A stretch of 64,000 nucleotides of DNA. It comes from Gymnothorax reevesii. Taxonomy: Eukaryota > Chordata > Actinopteri > Anguilliformes > Muraenidae. How positions within the stretch are numbered: the first letter of the stretch is position 1; each line of letters opens with the position of its first letter. Of the stretch, positions 43,801 through 57,472 are shown in pieces. Under the pieces are notes generated by a model. That model had not been told where the DNA came from. It did no database searches and worked only from the letters and a program-made list of their open reading frames with translations. Position numbers and translations under genes: made by a program. The DNA lies in assembly GCA_029721435.1 (NCBI GenBank), contig CM056582.1, positions 38,584,611-38,648,610 on the forward strand, given 5' to 3'.

Positions 43801-45446
43801 ACAGCCTACCCACGGGTGCGATTGGATGGTTGGTATTGCCCCTGGGGGCGATGTCGTCCACTATCAGCTGCAGCATCCCTTCCCTTTTGAAGCTATTTCT
43901 TTTGATAAGTTCTGTATCATTGTTCAGGTCGATTGGACGTAAACGTTGGTTAGCCATATGCTGACGAAGTCCGTGTTGATGGTTGAATTGAAGATGGAAG
44001 AGAGCAGCCATCATGATATGTCTTTTCCAGATGAATGATTCTTTGAGAATGATATTGTACTTAAGTGTCCAATCTGGACAAGACAAAATAATTACTTACT
44101 TGTACGCACTTGAGTACTTAGATTTTTACTTAGTATGACTGAGAATTTTACTTGGAATAAGTGAAATTCTCAGTCAAAAATTTGGCAAAATACTTGGCCA
44201 AAAGTTTACTTGAATACCGACTTCGACCAATTTTTTGCTTTAGTACAGCACTTAGTACTTAAGTATTGAAATGAATACCGGCCTAGGAGCCTAAATTGAA
44301 TTTGGGATTCCTCATGAAGGTGTTATCAGGGCTGTCATCCACCATCTGCATCTTACTGTCTCAGAAGGGACCATTTCTATTGAACTCAGGATTAGAGGTT
44401 CCTGGAAAGAAGTGGCTTTGATTGGTTTCCAGTGCCGTGTAATCAAAAGTTTCAAAGCCCTTCAGTGACATATTCTCATAATCCATGATTACTCTGAATC
44501 TGTTCTTGTTTACTTTGCCTGATTAGCCACCATACATTGATTACCTCAGTTGCTAAGACTAATTGGTAGAATGACTAGCAAATTTATTTTGAGTGGCAGT
44601 ATTATTGGATAATTATTGTCGTATTATTGCGCAAAAGTTGCATCAGAGTAATCTTCATGTCAGGTTTTAGATCATTGTGAATACTATCTTCAGAATACTG
44701 TGTTATGTAGCTCATGAAATGGCACAGATATCTGTGAATTTGTTTGGTAGGCTCATGATCATTTTTTGATGTTTTTTGCTAATGTTTTAAAACTCAGAAA
44801 ACATTTTAAATTGAGGGGCTTCTATCTTCTCTCCAGCTGTTTGGCCAATGAAGCTGAAATTATGCAGACATTGACCAGCCAATGAGGACATTAAACTCTA
44901 CATAAATTTTGGAGATCTGTTTTGATTTAAAAAAGAAAAAAAAGTATTTTGACCCATTTACCAATCATTTCTGCTGCAATTTACCTGACATTTGATATAT
45001 TGGTTATAAGCAGCATGACTCATGGCTTGACATTGCGATGGCAGCTGTCTTTAAAATGCCATTTTTACCCATTTGACGATTTCCGCAGCGATTCAGCTGA
45101 AATTTTGTGTATAAGCAATAAACAGAAGAACTCAATTCATTCTGGGTTTTTCTGTACAGTGCTTTTTAACTTTGATTTGACCTCTGGCATTCGGCTGTGC
45201 TCCTAAATTTCATGAATGGCGTTAAATATTCTCAAACTGCTTGAGCATTGAAGCTAAAAATTGGCAGAAATTATGACAAATGGGTGAATATGGCATCTTG
45301 AAGATGGCAGCCATAGCAGCCATATATTAAAGCTTATTGCAACAATTTATAAACCTTTTGTCTAGGTGCCCGGTACACTTCTTTTTCCCAGTTTGTTTTG
45401 ATTTTAGCCATCTGCACAATATCACGTGTTTTTAAATGTGGCCAAC
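43801..45446. other. Intron 3, mostly unassigned
   Basis: At about 44090-44290 there are repeated acttgagtactta/ttacttagt strings, perhaps an old MITE. The remainder shows no named repeat or gene. Confidence 0.4.
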
Positions 45447-45729
45447 AGATCTCTTTGTCATGCAAAATATGGCTATTCGTGCGTTACCCGATTTTAATAA
45501 TTCAAGATCTGAGCTTTACAGAGAACAAGCAAATGGCTTTAATGATGCAGGACACTTGTAACATTTAGAAATGGATCATATTTCAGTTTCTTTTTAATTC
45601 AGTTCAGAGTAAGGGCCACAAACACAAAAAAGTCATCCTGAAACTTTGGCAATGAAGTTATTGAAAAATAATACTGAGAATTGAAAAATGGCTGGGAGTT
45701 GAAAAAATACATTTCTGGGAAAATAAACT

Positions 45730-46321
45730 GAAGACCTGGGTGCAAGAAGTACTTCAGTCACATTTTCCAAAAAATGGGCTGACACTACTACCATAAATTA
45801 GAGTGTCATGTGCATCATTTAAAGCCAAAGAATTCCAAATATAAGTACTCAAGTCCTCAAGACTGATATGTCCTTCCCTGAATCTACTGAATTTTTGTGC
45901 AAGAAATACTCAAGTCTTTGCAGAAGTATTCAAGTCCTTGACGTCATCAGGAACAAGTGCCTAAGTCCATGACTGTCCAATCAGCTGCTAGTATGCGTCA
46001 TGTGACAATCGAAGCAAAAATGACTGTTTGTGAATCAGAAAATGATTGAAATGGCTTTTATGTGGTAAAAGTACCGAGGTCCAGGCATTTTATGGTAAGA
46101 AGTACCAAGTCAAAAATTGACTCGTTTTTTTTTTCGTAATAAAGCATTATTTTTCCACAAAAACGTGTCTGTCTACTTTGTATAACCCCTGGGACTAGCA
46201 GCAGGCGCCAGTGAATGTTATCTTGTAAAAAAAGTATCTGCAGCATATTTTCAAAGCTTTGACCCTTAATATCTCAAAAGTGTCATTTTGTGACTAAAGT
46301 ACCTCTTGCACCCAGGTCTTG
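45730..46321. mobile_element. 592-bp MITE inside copy D
   Basis: The terminal repeat GAAGACCTGGGTGCAAGA answers TCTTGCACCCAGGTCTTG. Flanks AAATAAACT (45721-45729) and AAATCATCT (46322-46330) look like a 9-bp duplication with two changes (8 bp also possible). Copy C shows the uninterrupted sequence (ataaactccttgacc, reversed). hAT or Mutator type. Confidence 0.7.
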
Positions 46322-47179
46322 AAATCATCTCCTTGTCCACAAACTGCACATCATCTGACTGTGATTTTCTTCAAATTATCTGCCATTTATAAGAAAAATA
46401 AAATAAGATGGCTCTCCAGGTGACTCCCCAAGCAGTCAGAGCTCTCAGAATTATGCACTGTCAAATCTCAAAATAAAAAACACAAATCCACCTTTGCCTC
46501 ATGAAGTTCAACATGAATTAAAGATTTTCTGGTGGAATTTGGCACAAGTTTATCATTATTGGCATGATGAACATCAGTAGTCCCCGGTAACCGGTAACTC
46601 CTCCAAACCTAAAACCACCTTTTTTCTAGGATTAAGTTCAGAGTTTTGTCCATTTTTCCAGAAAGCTGCATCAGCAAGCACATTCATTAAAGGAAAGGCT
46701 TATTTTACAGTCAGAACGTTCACCACGCAACAGAAAGCTCGCCATTTTCAATTCCGGCCATCCAAGCGCAGTGCCAGCTTGGATAAATGCTTTTCACAGC
46801 ATTTAGTATACTGAGTATAACTCACTAACTCCGTAATATCTGAAATATACCCAATTTGAACAAAATAGACATTCCACGATCAGGAAAAAGTTAGCAGTAT
46901 GCTACTCTAGACTGAACAGAATCAGTGCACTGAATATGGCAAAAGATTTTACCGCAGTATTAGAGCGATTCACATTTTACAGGAAGCCTAGGCATTCGAT
47001 TTAGTTGAATACGGTATAAATTCGAAAACATTACTACACTGAGCAAAATTCTGCCATGTACAGTATAATTAGCATTGGCTAACGGTTACTCATCCTAACC
47101 AATGTGGCAAACAAGGTCTGTGATAATCATGGCTATGGTAAATTGAAAATTAAAAATATACAGCTAGCCAGCTGGCTAG

Positions 47180-50121
47180 TAGGGCTACACGATTAACTGA
47201 ACTGCAATTATTTTAAGTGCAATAAAAGTAACTGCCTCTATGAGGCAGACAGATGAGCTTGCTTATCAGCTTTTTCTATGACACTTACGTAATGCGGTCG
47301 TCTGAAATGCTTCCAGGAAAAAACTGATTTGAAGTCTGCTAATTACCAGCGAGGTTGGACAGCCTCAGTTGTCTTTGCATAATTGGCTTACCTTAAATCA
47401 ATTCCTGTGTACTTTGCCTAACTTGCAGTCAAGCCATCTTTTCAGCCAACTGGCTAATCAAAACCAAAATGTGGCCTATAATTAGGAAGCAATGAGAAGC
47501 AGACAGACCTAACCAGGCTACTGTACCAGATTGAAAGAATGTCAATGATTTGAGTAAATTGCTGACCTCTGAATTCCACCTCATCAGAGAATTTTTGTTT
47601 TATCAAAAATATTTCTGAAAAATGAAATCATTTTAAGATGACCCTGGTTTTGTGCGTTTAAAATATATACGTGAAGGGGAAAACAATGTGTGTCTAATAA
47701 AAATAATGTGAAGCATATCGAACATGAATGTGAGAGAAATTCTTTTTGCATTGCACGCGATTGCCTAATCTTCGGTGCATTTGACTAACATGTTCAGGCA
47801 AATCAGTGCTGCAAATTTGTAGCATTTTTTTATTTGATAATTTAACAGGATTAAATTAAAATAATGTAATTCATAGCTATTGACTTTAATCAGTTTTGTG
47901 TGTCTAAATAGCCAACAGTGAAGGTGGAAAAAATTTTGTTTACGCATATTGAACGGAACAAGTATATTATCGCATTCGCATGCTGCGCAGCCGAATGCAA
48001 AACTCGAAATAATCTGGTAAACACATTCAGGCACATCCATCATATTCATGGTCTTTTAAATTTCAAAATATGCAAAAGAAATATATATTTAAATTTAGAC
48101 TGTCTACCTATTTAAATTGTTATTTGAGCGAATCAACTGTTTAAGCAGAGTAAATGGGAAGGGGCTGAGGGTAATTGTCAGGTAGAGTATGATTTTGCTG
48201 ACTTAAACTTTCATTGTTCAGCATGTAGTTTGCCTGAATGTGTCTGATAGATTATTTCTAGTTTTGCATTTGGCCGCACTGCGTGCGAATGCGATAACAA
48301 TTTACGTCACGTTCGATACGCTTAAAGAAAATGTCTTCGACCTTCACTATCGGCTACTTGGACGCTCAAAACCAAGATTGCATGTGAGGTACAGTTCAGG
48401 AACCACACGCGAGAGGCAGCAATCCAAAAAACGTATGCCTTTATTGGAGCCCGAGTCAAAGCCAGAAAACACAGGAATTGCCGAGCCACAATACGAAATC
48501 CAAAAACAGTACCGACTAGACAGGCCGGGGTCAGAACCAGTAAGACAGATGGGCAGAGGTACAAAAACGATAGGCAAAAAGTCGTAGTCGATGGGCAAAG
48601 CCAATGGTCATACACAGGGCATCCAAACACAGAACTCGTGGTCATACAAAAATAGGTCAAAATCCAGAAAGGCAAAACAGTACAAAAAGGGCAATGGCAA
48701 GAATCAGGGTCGGACTATCCAGTAGAAGAGAAACAATAATCAAAGGCGTACAAGGAGCCCGGCATAATGAAAGATTGATCAACGTTCTGACAAGAGCTGT
48801 GAGTGAAAAGACTCCTAATATACACACAGGAAAGGTCACATGCTATACAGAGATCAGCTGTGGGGAATGAGACTAATTACATCAGGAGAATCACATGAGG
48901 GAAACCCGAAATACGGACAGGAATCACACAAACAGCCTATGACATTTAAACAGCTCCGGTCCAGGAGTTCTACGTGCACAGATAACAAGGGCAGGAAAGT
49001 AATTAAGCACGTACGAGAGATTCTCGCTGAACATAGGGAGATGACGGCGGAAAGCAAAGGGGCGGAGAATAGAACAGGGTGATTGCGAAGAGAGAATTGG
49101 TCTATTAGTAGCGGTGTGGTTTTATAACTTAAACTAGAGTGCTCATTAGTAATTTAGTAATCGAAAATATACATGGTTAGTTGTGTTTGTACACTATAAT
49201 ACAAAATACAAATGTTAGTCTTATTAGTAATCGGAACAGAAGGGTGAAGGAAGAAAACGAGATACGAAGCAATTTCTTAAATATTGGACTTCATTTAAAT
49301 CACCCGAATTCAGTGAGCACGCAGACAGGGAAGACGGACTAAACCGACTGGTTCACAAGACAGGGGAGACGAGTGCAATGGAACTGAAACGTGGAATGAA
49401 CCAAAAACCTGAATAAAAAGCACCTCCACTCCGGATCTGTCCCAGCTCCAGCTGATCCGGCTCAGAGCCGGGGCAGATCTGGAGCGGAAGAGATTGCTAT
49501 CTGGGAAGCAACCAAAATCAAGAGCTATGAATTGCTTTATTTCAAATTCATCTTGTTCAATTATCAAATAAAAAAAAATGCCACAAATTTGCGTTTGCCT
49601 GAACGTGTTTGCCATGTCTTCCCTACATTTGTCTATTGTGTGCAATGCGAAAATAATTTCTCTCACTTCACATTCGATACGCTTCACAAAATGTTTTCCA
49701 CTTCGCATACATTCTGAAACGCATAAAAACCAGGGCCATCTTAAAATAATTTTATTTTAAATAAATCTTTGATATGTAAAAATTCAACGAGAGGTCGATT
49801 TCAGAGATCTGCTCTTATTTAGACAATTAAGATTCTTTCAATCTTAACACAGCAGTCGGTTTAGGTCTGTCTGCTTCTCATTATCACATCTTAATCATTA
49901 TAGGCCACATTTTGGTTTTGATTAGTCAGTTGGTTGGATAAATGGCTCGCTGGCAATTAGCGGACTTCAAATCACCGTTTTCTTCCAGGAAGCATTTCAA
50001 ATGTCCCCATTAGGTATGTGTCATAGAAAAAGTAATAGGCAAACTTGTCTGTCTGCCTCATAGTGGCAGTTACTTTTATTGCACTTAAAATAATCGCGAT
50101 TCCTTTAATTGCACAAACCTA
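47180..50121. mobile_element. 2.9-kb hAT-type foldback element inside copy D
   Basis: The left end TAGGGCTACACGATTAACTG answers the right end cctttaattgcacaaaccta. Inverted similarity continues inward for hundreds of bases: attattttaagtgcaataaa pairs with tttattgcacttaaaataat, and the block containing ctgtctgcttctcatt pairs with aatgagaagcagacag near 47495. The 8-bp duplications CTGGCTAG (47172-47179) and CTCGCTAG (50122-50129) differ at one base. No transposase. The central 48390-49080 carries a separate repeat. Confidence 0.75.
48385..49080. repeat. Unclassified repeat in the centre of the foldback element
   Basis: gaggtacagttcaggaacca ... gaagagagaattgg. Phrase-like repetition (ggcaaaaagtcg, caaagccaatggtcatac, gtcaaaatccagaaaggc) resembles a type of fish interspersed repeat I have seen but cannot name. 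Frames at 48240-48587 and 48604-48870 are low-complexity and not genes. Confidence 0.4.
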
Positions 50122-51120
50122 CTCGCTAGCTAGCTAGCCATAAGGATGCCTTCTTTCTCCTTTCTCCATACAACTCACTCAAACAGAAGTAAAACTTTCC
50201 ATCAATAAAGTCCTACTCCAGATGAACAGAGTAACAGAGCCTTCCTACAAGGATCCCACCAGTACTGTTCCATTCGGAAAACTGCCATTATCCATGTCAG
50301 AATCAAACTGCAATCACGTAAATGTTACCTCTGCACTTCGAGGTTGGTTTTGGAAGTCTTTTAATTTTGTTTTTTTTCTTTCTCTTTGTACTCGTGTCAT
50401 TCAGCTGCGCACAGTTCAGAGAATACGGCCTGACTCGCTGTGACGCATGGGTTTCAATACGTTTCTGAGGGTCCAATCAAAGTCTTTCAATTACTTTGGA
50501 AAGTTTCTACTGGCTGGAATTGGATGAAAAAGAGTCAATCAGTAGATAATTACCAGATTATAGCTCAGATGGCCATGAACTATAACTCTGCCTTACGCAG
50601 ATGAGCCTGAGCAAGAATCAGAGACACTGGATATCAACAAGGGATTGTATGAGGTTGTAAGGAACCACTGAATTTGTTGTGAGATGAATCTTTGTTTAAT
50701 TCAGTGGCAGGGGATCATGCGTTTTTAATATTGGATGACTACAATTGATTGTAGAATGATATAGTTGAGATACCTTTGGCCTTTTATTGCTGAGCTAGTT
50801 GTAACAAAGGTCAATGATTTTTTCTGTCACAAGAGATTATTCTTATTAACTGCTGGATAGATACTATGGCTAAGTTTATCATGCAGTTTGCAAATCAGGG
50901 TTGGCTGAGGAGTTTAATTCACAGGACACCTGGGTAGCAGGGATGGAGCTTTACTCGTCCATATTCTAAACCGTGTTTGAGGTTGGCTTGCTAGTGAATA
51001 TTCATTAATAGATCTGGGTGTGCCATCTAGTGATAGACCTGCATACATAAATTGAGTAGCTCAATGTCCGCTGGCGTGTTCATCTGCACAGTGGGGCTCA
51101 TTCTCAATGGCCAATCATTA

Positions 51121-51358
51121 TTATCCCCCGCCAACACGAAGTGGGAGGGGGATATAGGTTTGACCTCCGTCCGTCCGTCCGTCCGTCCGTGTGTTCGTCC
51201 GTCCGTCCGTCCGAGATAAAGGGGACAGCTTTACTCAGAAACTACTACAGATACAGTAACCAAATTTGGTGTGTAGCTTCAGACCATAAAGGCCTTGATT
51301 GAGTTCGAAAATGAGAAGCGCACAATTGGCGGGGGATGTTGTAGACCATGTCGACTTG
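51121..51358. mobile_element. Hairpin-plus-GTCCGTCC MITE, copy 2
   Basis: Almost identical to 18530-18772, differing mainly in the number of GTCC units. TTATCCCCCGCC at the left, GGCGGGGGATGTTGTAGACC ... GACTTGTT at the right. Confidence 0.75.
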
Positions 51359-51562
51359 TTGTTATTGGATTTGTATGTATTCGCCTGAAGTTACAATCGG
51401 TGTGTTCACTGATTCAATGGAACATAAACCGGAACTGGCTGAGACTTCATTGTGTGCTAGCGAGGTTGCTGAAGGGCAGTTAAACCTCTGATGCCTCACC
51501 AGTATTGATTCCATATGTGTAATTTTACCTCATAATTTTTTACATACTGTCTGGATTTTTAA

Positions 51563-52078
<516 letters not shown>

Positions 52079-52149
52079 TGACTACTCACACTGTTATAGG
52101 GCATATCTGCAGAGAACTGAGAGAGAAGGGTGATATGAATTGGGCGGGG

Positions 52150-52412
52150 GGGACAGGGACGGCAATCAGAGGGCCCCTGCGCTATGGGGTACGGCAATAA
52201 GAGGGCCCCTGGACTATGGGGAATGGCAGTTAGAGAGCCCCTGGGCTATGGGGGACGGCAGTCAGAGGGCCCCTGGGCTATGGGGGACGGCAGCCAGAGG
52301 GCCCCTGGGCTATGGGAGACGGCAGCCTGAGGGCCCTTGGGCTATGGGGTACGGCAGCCAGAGGGCCCCTGGGCAATGGGGGCCGGCAGTCAGAGGGCCT
52401 CTGGGCTGGCCC
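52150..52412. repeat. 33-bp G-rich minisatellite
   Basis: About eight units of agagggcccctgggctatgg / ggacggcagtc with variants. Derivative ggccct/agagccc strings continue to about 52680. Confidence 0.9.
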
Positions 52413-52769
52413 TGCTGTCGTGCCTCTCTTGAATACTCCTAAGGGAGCCCTAATGTTTACCAACTAGGAGTTGAAGGAAGTAGGAGGGAATGGTTTCAGA
52501 GGGCCCTATGATTATGAAAGCCCCTGCTAAGGGTCGCGACTTCTGGCTATGTGGGGGCCCTAGGGAGAGCCCTAATGGGAGAGTATACTGTTAAGAGAGC
52601 CCTCTAATTACAAATGTTCATACAAAGGGACTCTGATTTACCAAGGGTTTTGAATGAAAGTCCTTTCAGCGAGCCCTAAGGCCCAGGATATGCTAGCTGT
52701 GTGACTTAATTTACGTTCGCAACCGCACATACTTGCAGCAGGATGATCAGAGCACAATGCACGATACTG

Positions 52770-53160
52770 ATAGTGTTGCCAAAAACAAATAACCCAAAGT
52801 CGCTATTGGCTATCGGAAGAGTCGCTAGATTACGTCATGACGTTACTATGATGTCATAACGTCATGCCCGACTCACCGATCTCAAGAAAATGTGTCTACA
52901 TGGCTATGTTGACAATCCCAAAAGGTACAGTTTCGAGATCGGGGCTAATGTGCAGTGCTGCTTAACCATGAAATAAGCTTCTGGTGGTGGTGCAGAGCTG
53001 AAGTTACATTCAAAAGCAATGATTTTGACACTCGAGAGATGTTTTTCTAAAGTCAACAGATTCATCTAAAAAGCCGCAAGGTCGCTAGATAAGGTTTTAT
53101 TCGCCAGAGAAGGCCAAAAGTCGCTAAATCTAGCGACAAAGTCGCTAAATTGGCAACATT
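52770..53160. mobile_element. 391-bp hAT-type MITE
   Basis: The left end ATAGTGTTGCCA answers the right end TGGCAACATT. gtcgctag/tagcgac repeats fill the interior. 8-bp flanks CGATACTG (52762-52769) and GGATACTG (53161-53168) differ at one base. Confidence 0.7.
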
Positions 53161-53168
53161 GGATACTG

Positions 53169-54205
53169 GCGGTATGATGTTGGGAGCAGATAGCCAATAG
53201 GGCTCTCATTAATATTTTCCACCATTGTTTGACTCTACCATGAGCTCAACATGGAAGTTCGGAAGATCGCCCCTTGCGGTTGTGTCAATACTGCAAAATG
53301 CGCACATGTCTGTGCACCTTGTGTTCAGGTGTGCTACCACACGCAACATCGACATAAAATACGCATTACAACGCATTCGGGCATAAAATGTGCACACAGC
53401 AAGCATATCCTGGGCCTAACGCTGGCCCCAGTAGACAGCTAGTAGAAGCTGGACCTATTTTCTATGAGAAGTGATTTCGCTCCCGCATAGTATTGTGTGT
53501 ACACAATACAACATGGTCCTTGGAGTGCATCGAAACTGTCATTGCGACACGTCCAAAAGTTCAGAAATCTCTAACTCCATGCAAATTTATCGCGCAGAGC
53601 GACCATATCGTGAAGCAAGTGCGCAATCGCCGAGCTAGACTCAGGGGCGGGCTGTACAGTGGTCCAGTCACAATACACAGCAGATTCACGTGTCATTATA
53701 ACCTATACTTATCTTCGAGGAGAATAGTAGACTGGGAGATATTCACCTTCAGAAGACTTTGGAAGTCTAAGTGGAATTCCAATATCAATTTTTCCGATGG
53801 ACTGAATGAAGGGGCGGACACTTGGGCTATCTCTATATATAGCCCCCTGCTTCACTACTCCTCACAACCTGACCTTTCAGCTTGACAACTTGCTTTGTAT
53901 TCAACCTGTGCAACCTGACTTGTTCAGCAGTTGAACATTCAACAGCCTTTTTAAAGGCTTTTATCCATTTATATTATATTATATTATATTATTAGAAACA
54001 ACACTGCACCTTCAAAGGCTCAAAGCCTTTGTAAAAGGCTTAAGCATTTCCAACGCCCTTTTTGAAGGCTTGTTACCTTGTATTGCATTGTGGGTACTCG
54101 TTTATACTGTATTATATTATTGTCATATTATTACAATCAGTTGTGAAAGTGCCCGTGAGAATCCAATAGATATAACACTCAAACATTACACTTGGCATCA
54201 GTAGT
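53169..54205. other. Leader of the hAT transposon with AAAGGCT/AGCCTTT repeats
   Basis: No gene. 53944-54067 holds at least six AAAGGCT or AGCCTTT blocks, including the 16-bp palindrome AGCCTTTTTAAAGGCT (53944-53959). An ATTAT microsatellite lies at 53973-53992. Possibly the subterminal region of the hAT element whose gene begins at 54206; terminal repeats not found. Confidence 0.45.
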
Positions 54206-54664
54206 ATGGATTGCAAACAAAAAAGTGGGGCTTCAAAACGAAAAGCCAAAAAATTAGGGAGGCAAATCAGGCCGATTATTTTTTTATTTATTTATTTTTT
54301 CAATGTGCCTTTGATTTCTAACTTTTTGGACAAGCCTCAAAATTCAAATATTGATAATGTCATCAGTAGCCCGAGTTGCAGCAATGAAGAGATCACCACT
54401 GGTCTGATCATATCGGAGCCCTCACAGACCCAATCAAGCGTAGACCCGGCCTATCAGGCTCAGGCCTCAGGCCCACACTCAGACCAGGCATCACCTGAGA
54501 AAATCTTTCCATGTGAGGAGGATTGCACGGAGCCCAGTTTCACACCAGAGGCTGGGGACACCAACTCCGGTCATGAACCTCTTATTGACCCTGCTTTATG
54601 GCCAAATACCACAACCATTAAAGACTTGTGCACTCTTAGGACAGGAGACTCACTGTCAGACCAG
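54206..54664 (+). pseudogene. hAT transposase (ZMYM1-like), N-terminal part
   Basis: Start MDCKQKSGASKRKAKKLGR is a basic N-terminus typical of ZMYM1-like hAT transposases. A variable Ser/Pro-rich region follows. A 59-codon unit (SDQASPEK ... HEPLIDPALWPN ...) starts at 54480 and repeats at 54657/57473. The frame is cut at 54664 by the hAT element 54665-57472 and continues in the same frame after it at 57473. Confidence 0.75.
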
Positions 54665-57472
54665 CAATGGTGAAAGTAGGCCGGAACGCACAGGAACGCC
54701 GTGGTGGTAAGAAATATCTAGACCTCTTCAACAGGAACGCAACCGGAAAAGCAACATTCACCCCTGCTATGATGCGAGCCCTTTCTATTTCCAAGCGAAT
54801 TGTAACGAAATTAGTGTAGATTTGATGAATATACAAAGAACATCTTCAGAATATGCCTTCTATGGTAGTAAATTGTGAAGTTGAACGTGATATGAATGTG
54901 AATATGCTTTCTCTCAGTCTCCCCCCCTCTCTCAGACGTGCAGCCATCACACTCTTTCCCAAACAAATGCACGCGTGAGTAACTCAATGCGCTATTGGTC
55001 AGCTTGTGGTTGCCTAGGTGATGACAGGAGGCCAGGCTCTGTCAAGTCATATCGCAAATTTGTGAAACCGATAACGTTACGTTAGCCAAACGCTTGTTTC
55101 TTAACGTTACACTTGACTTGAATGAAAACGTTTTAAAAAATGAGAGAAAGAGGGAGCAAGCCGAGGAAGAGGAAGAACAGAGAGAGGGAAATGTGGATGT
55201 GGGCGCGGTACATAATGTAGCAGGTAGGCTTTGCTGCTACAATGGATACAATCTGCAACAATGCCCATTTTTATGACTGTGTGTCAGATACACACGCTGT
55301 GTCCGAAACCTCACAATCAGTCCCTACCCCCATCCACAATTTAGTGAGCAGCCTATTGTGGACCCACCCTGTAGACACAAATCGGTTTCGGACACTACTC
55401 GCTGTCGAGCCCGTCGCTCAACTTGACTAATACCATGGTCCGGGTGAATACTTTTTTCTGATTGGCTGGCAGGTATATATTAAAACCGTGGAACCGCACA
55501 GGTAGTTCGGCTACGGTCGTTTCACCATTCGAAATTCATCCACTAGCCAGCTTGTAACCCTAGAAACGTTAGACCTAGTATTGGGCTGGGTACAACGGAA
55601 ACCTAGCTGCTCATTTATCTCCAGTAAATTTAGCGGCGTCATATATGTTGCGTCCTGCGGGGCGGTTAACTATAGGTACTCAAGCGATAATGACCGGAAA
55701 TATTACAGCAGCGAAGTCATCAGGCTTTATTCATTAAACGATTGTAATTGTGTAGGCCTACGGTTACAAAGGAAGCTAACGTGTCCACTTCTTGTGTCAG
55801 CAACTGCTGACAGTTCGCTTATGCCAGCAGACTGATCTCAGCTCGCTGACTGCGGAAACCGTCCTAAGTTCTTTGTAATTGTGCGTAGCAAGTTGGCTAC
55901 AGTCTGCATAATCGCACATAATGTTGCGTAATGCATGATCTCCATTTCAGCTGGAATCCGTGATCAAATCAGCTGGTAAACAGATGTGACAGTTAAGCGT
56001 GTGCAAAAAATTCTTTCTCCATGAACGTAAGATGAACTAAGATAGCTGGTTCAATTCAATTTGGCCTATAGTAGGCTATTGGGTATGAGAAGGCGCGGCG
56101 CCTGTTTAATGATTACCAGCTTGTTTTTTTGTTTTTAGTGCAAAACTTTCACCAAAAATTTCAGAATGCTGCGATATGATATTTCTGGCAAATGACCTTG
56201 GTATAAGCGAGATAATCAACTCGAAGGTGAGCATTCAACGGTTTTAATGCACTTTGCGGAAGCAACCTTGCCTCTGCATTGTGCATTTAAACCGTGGAAT
56301 GCACACCTTCTCGTAAATTATCCCTTACATAATCTCGTCACGCAGTTAATATCCGACACAAGACGACACTTTTAACGGGGGCTCGTTTTCACAAAATTTC
56401 ATAACAACGGACTCTACACAAATTACATATTGATTTAAAAAAAAAAAATAGTTGTATAATTTGAAATACTACGTTGTCTGTCTTCTGTTGAATATATTTC
56501 GCGCCACTGCTCACTTTGCTGTTTCGTGCCAGTCAGAATCGTTTAAACAACTACTTGCATCGTTTCTAAACGCTTTACGAAGCACGGTTTATTTCACTAA
56601 AATAATTATTTAGTCAAGAAAATGCCGCACCGACACACCGACACCTACCCACATCCTGACAATTGTTCAAATTATGTTAATAAGGAAGGACTCAGTTGGA
56701 TGCAATACAGCAAAACATTTTGCTGCTACTTTATTCAAGTGTTTTAAATTTGAGCATGTAACATAGTATATTGAAAGCTATTAATGTAATTTTACTAAAA
56801 TGTAGTTGCAGTGTAAATATACATGATGAATTCAGTGTTTTCTCATGAAGTGTTAGCTTTAGGAGTGTATGTGTTTGAATTTTGGTTGTTTGTGTTTAGA
56901 GTTTGGAGAAGACATGTCATCATTCAAAGAAAATGGTTTGTGCCATAGCAGGTCAACTACTGAATATTTGTTGCTGGCTGCATGCTTTTACATCTGAATT
57001 GAAACAGCCTACTGTAAATATTTTGTTGTTTCTACGTATTCAGTTATTTTCTAAAGTTGATACCAAAATAAAAGGAGTGGTACAGCAGATGCTATTCTGA
57101 ATCTTTCAATACATACAATATTAAAACTGTATCTGAGACTAGGGAAAATACGTGGTTAACACTGGCTGAGGGTTGAGCTACTGCAGATTGATTAATGGGG
57201 TCCTGATTATTTTTCATGCTGACAACAGAGAAAGCATTTTATTTTTACTTACTGTTGTTACTATTCTGATGTTGTTCCCCCAAAGAAGTTTGCACTTAAT
57301 CTGAAAATTTGCCATAATATTACATTTTTTGTGTCTGACACGTTATGCACTCAAGGACTATAAAGAAAGTGGTCTTTTAATATATAGAGCATGATGCAAG
57401 CGCGCAAAGCGCGCGAGCAAAATTTTTGACTTGCACAGTTCCTGTAAGAATCTAATCCTACTTTCACCCCTG
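54665..57472. mobile_element. 2.8-kb hAT-type element inside the hAT transposase gene
   Basis: The ends CAATGGTGAAAGTAGG and CCTACTTTCACCCCTG are inverted repeats. The 8-bp target duplication CAGACCAG is perfect (54657-54664, 57473-57480). No transposase frame is visible; several short frames (55094-55276, 55581-55835) have no family motif. Non-autonomous. Confidence 0.85.

Larger units (their letters stand above)
45447..51103 (-). mobile_element. piggyBac-like non-autonomous element, copy D, with two insertions
   Basis: Reverse orientation of copies B and C. The left side (45480-45729) matches the family's 3' end (ggctatt-gtg-gttaccc, taataattcaagat). 46331-47171 and 50130-51103 match the middle and 5' parts (aaataagatggct, cagtcagaacgttca, actttccaaagtaatt, gaatattcattaatagatc). 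The ends are degraded, so TTAA is not clear. Interrupted by 45730-46321 and 47180-50121; without them it is about 2.1 kb, near the 1.9 kb of B and C. Confidence 0.65.

Noticed and set aside
48240..48870. Forward frames of 115 and 88 codons
   Set aside because: Low-complexity repeat text without a protein family; opposite-strand frames are equally open.
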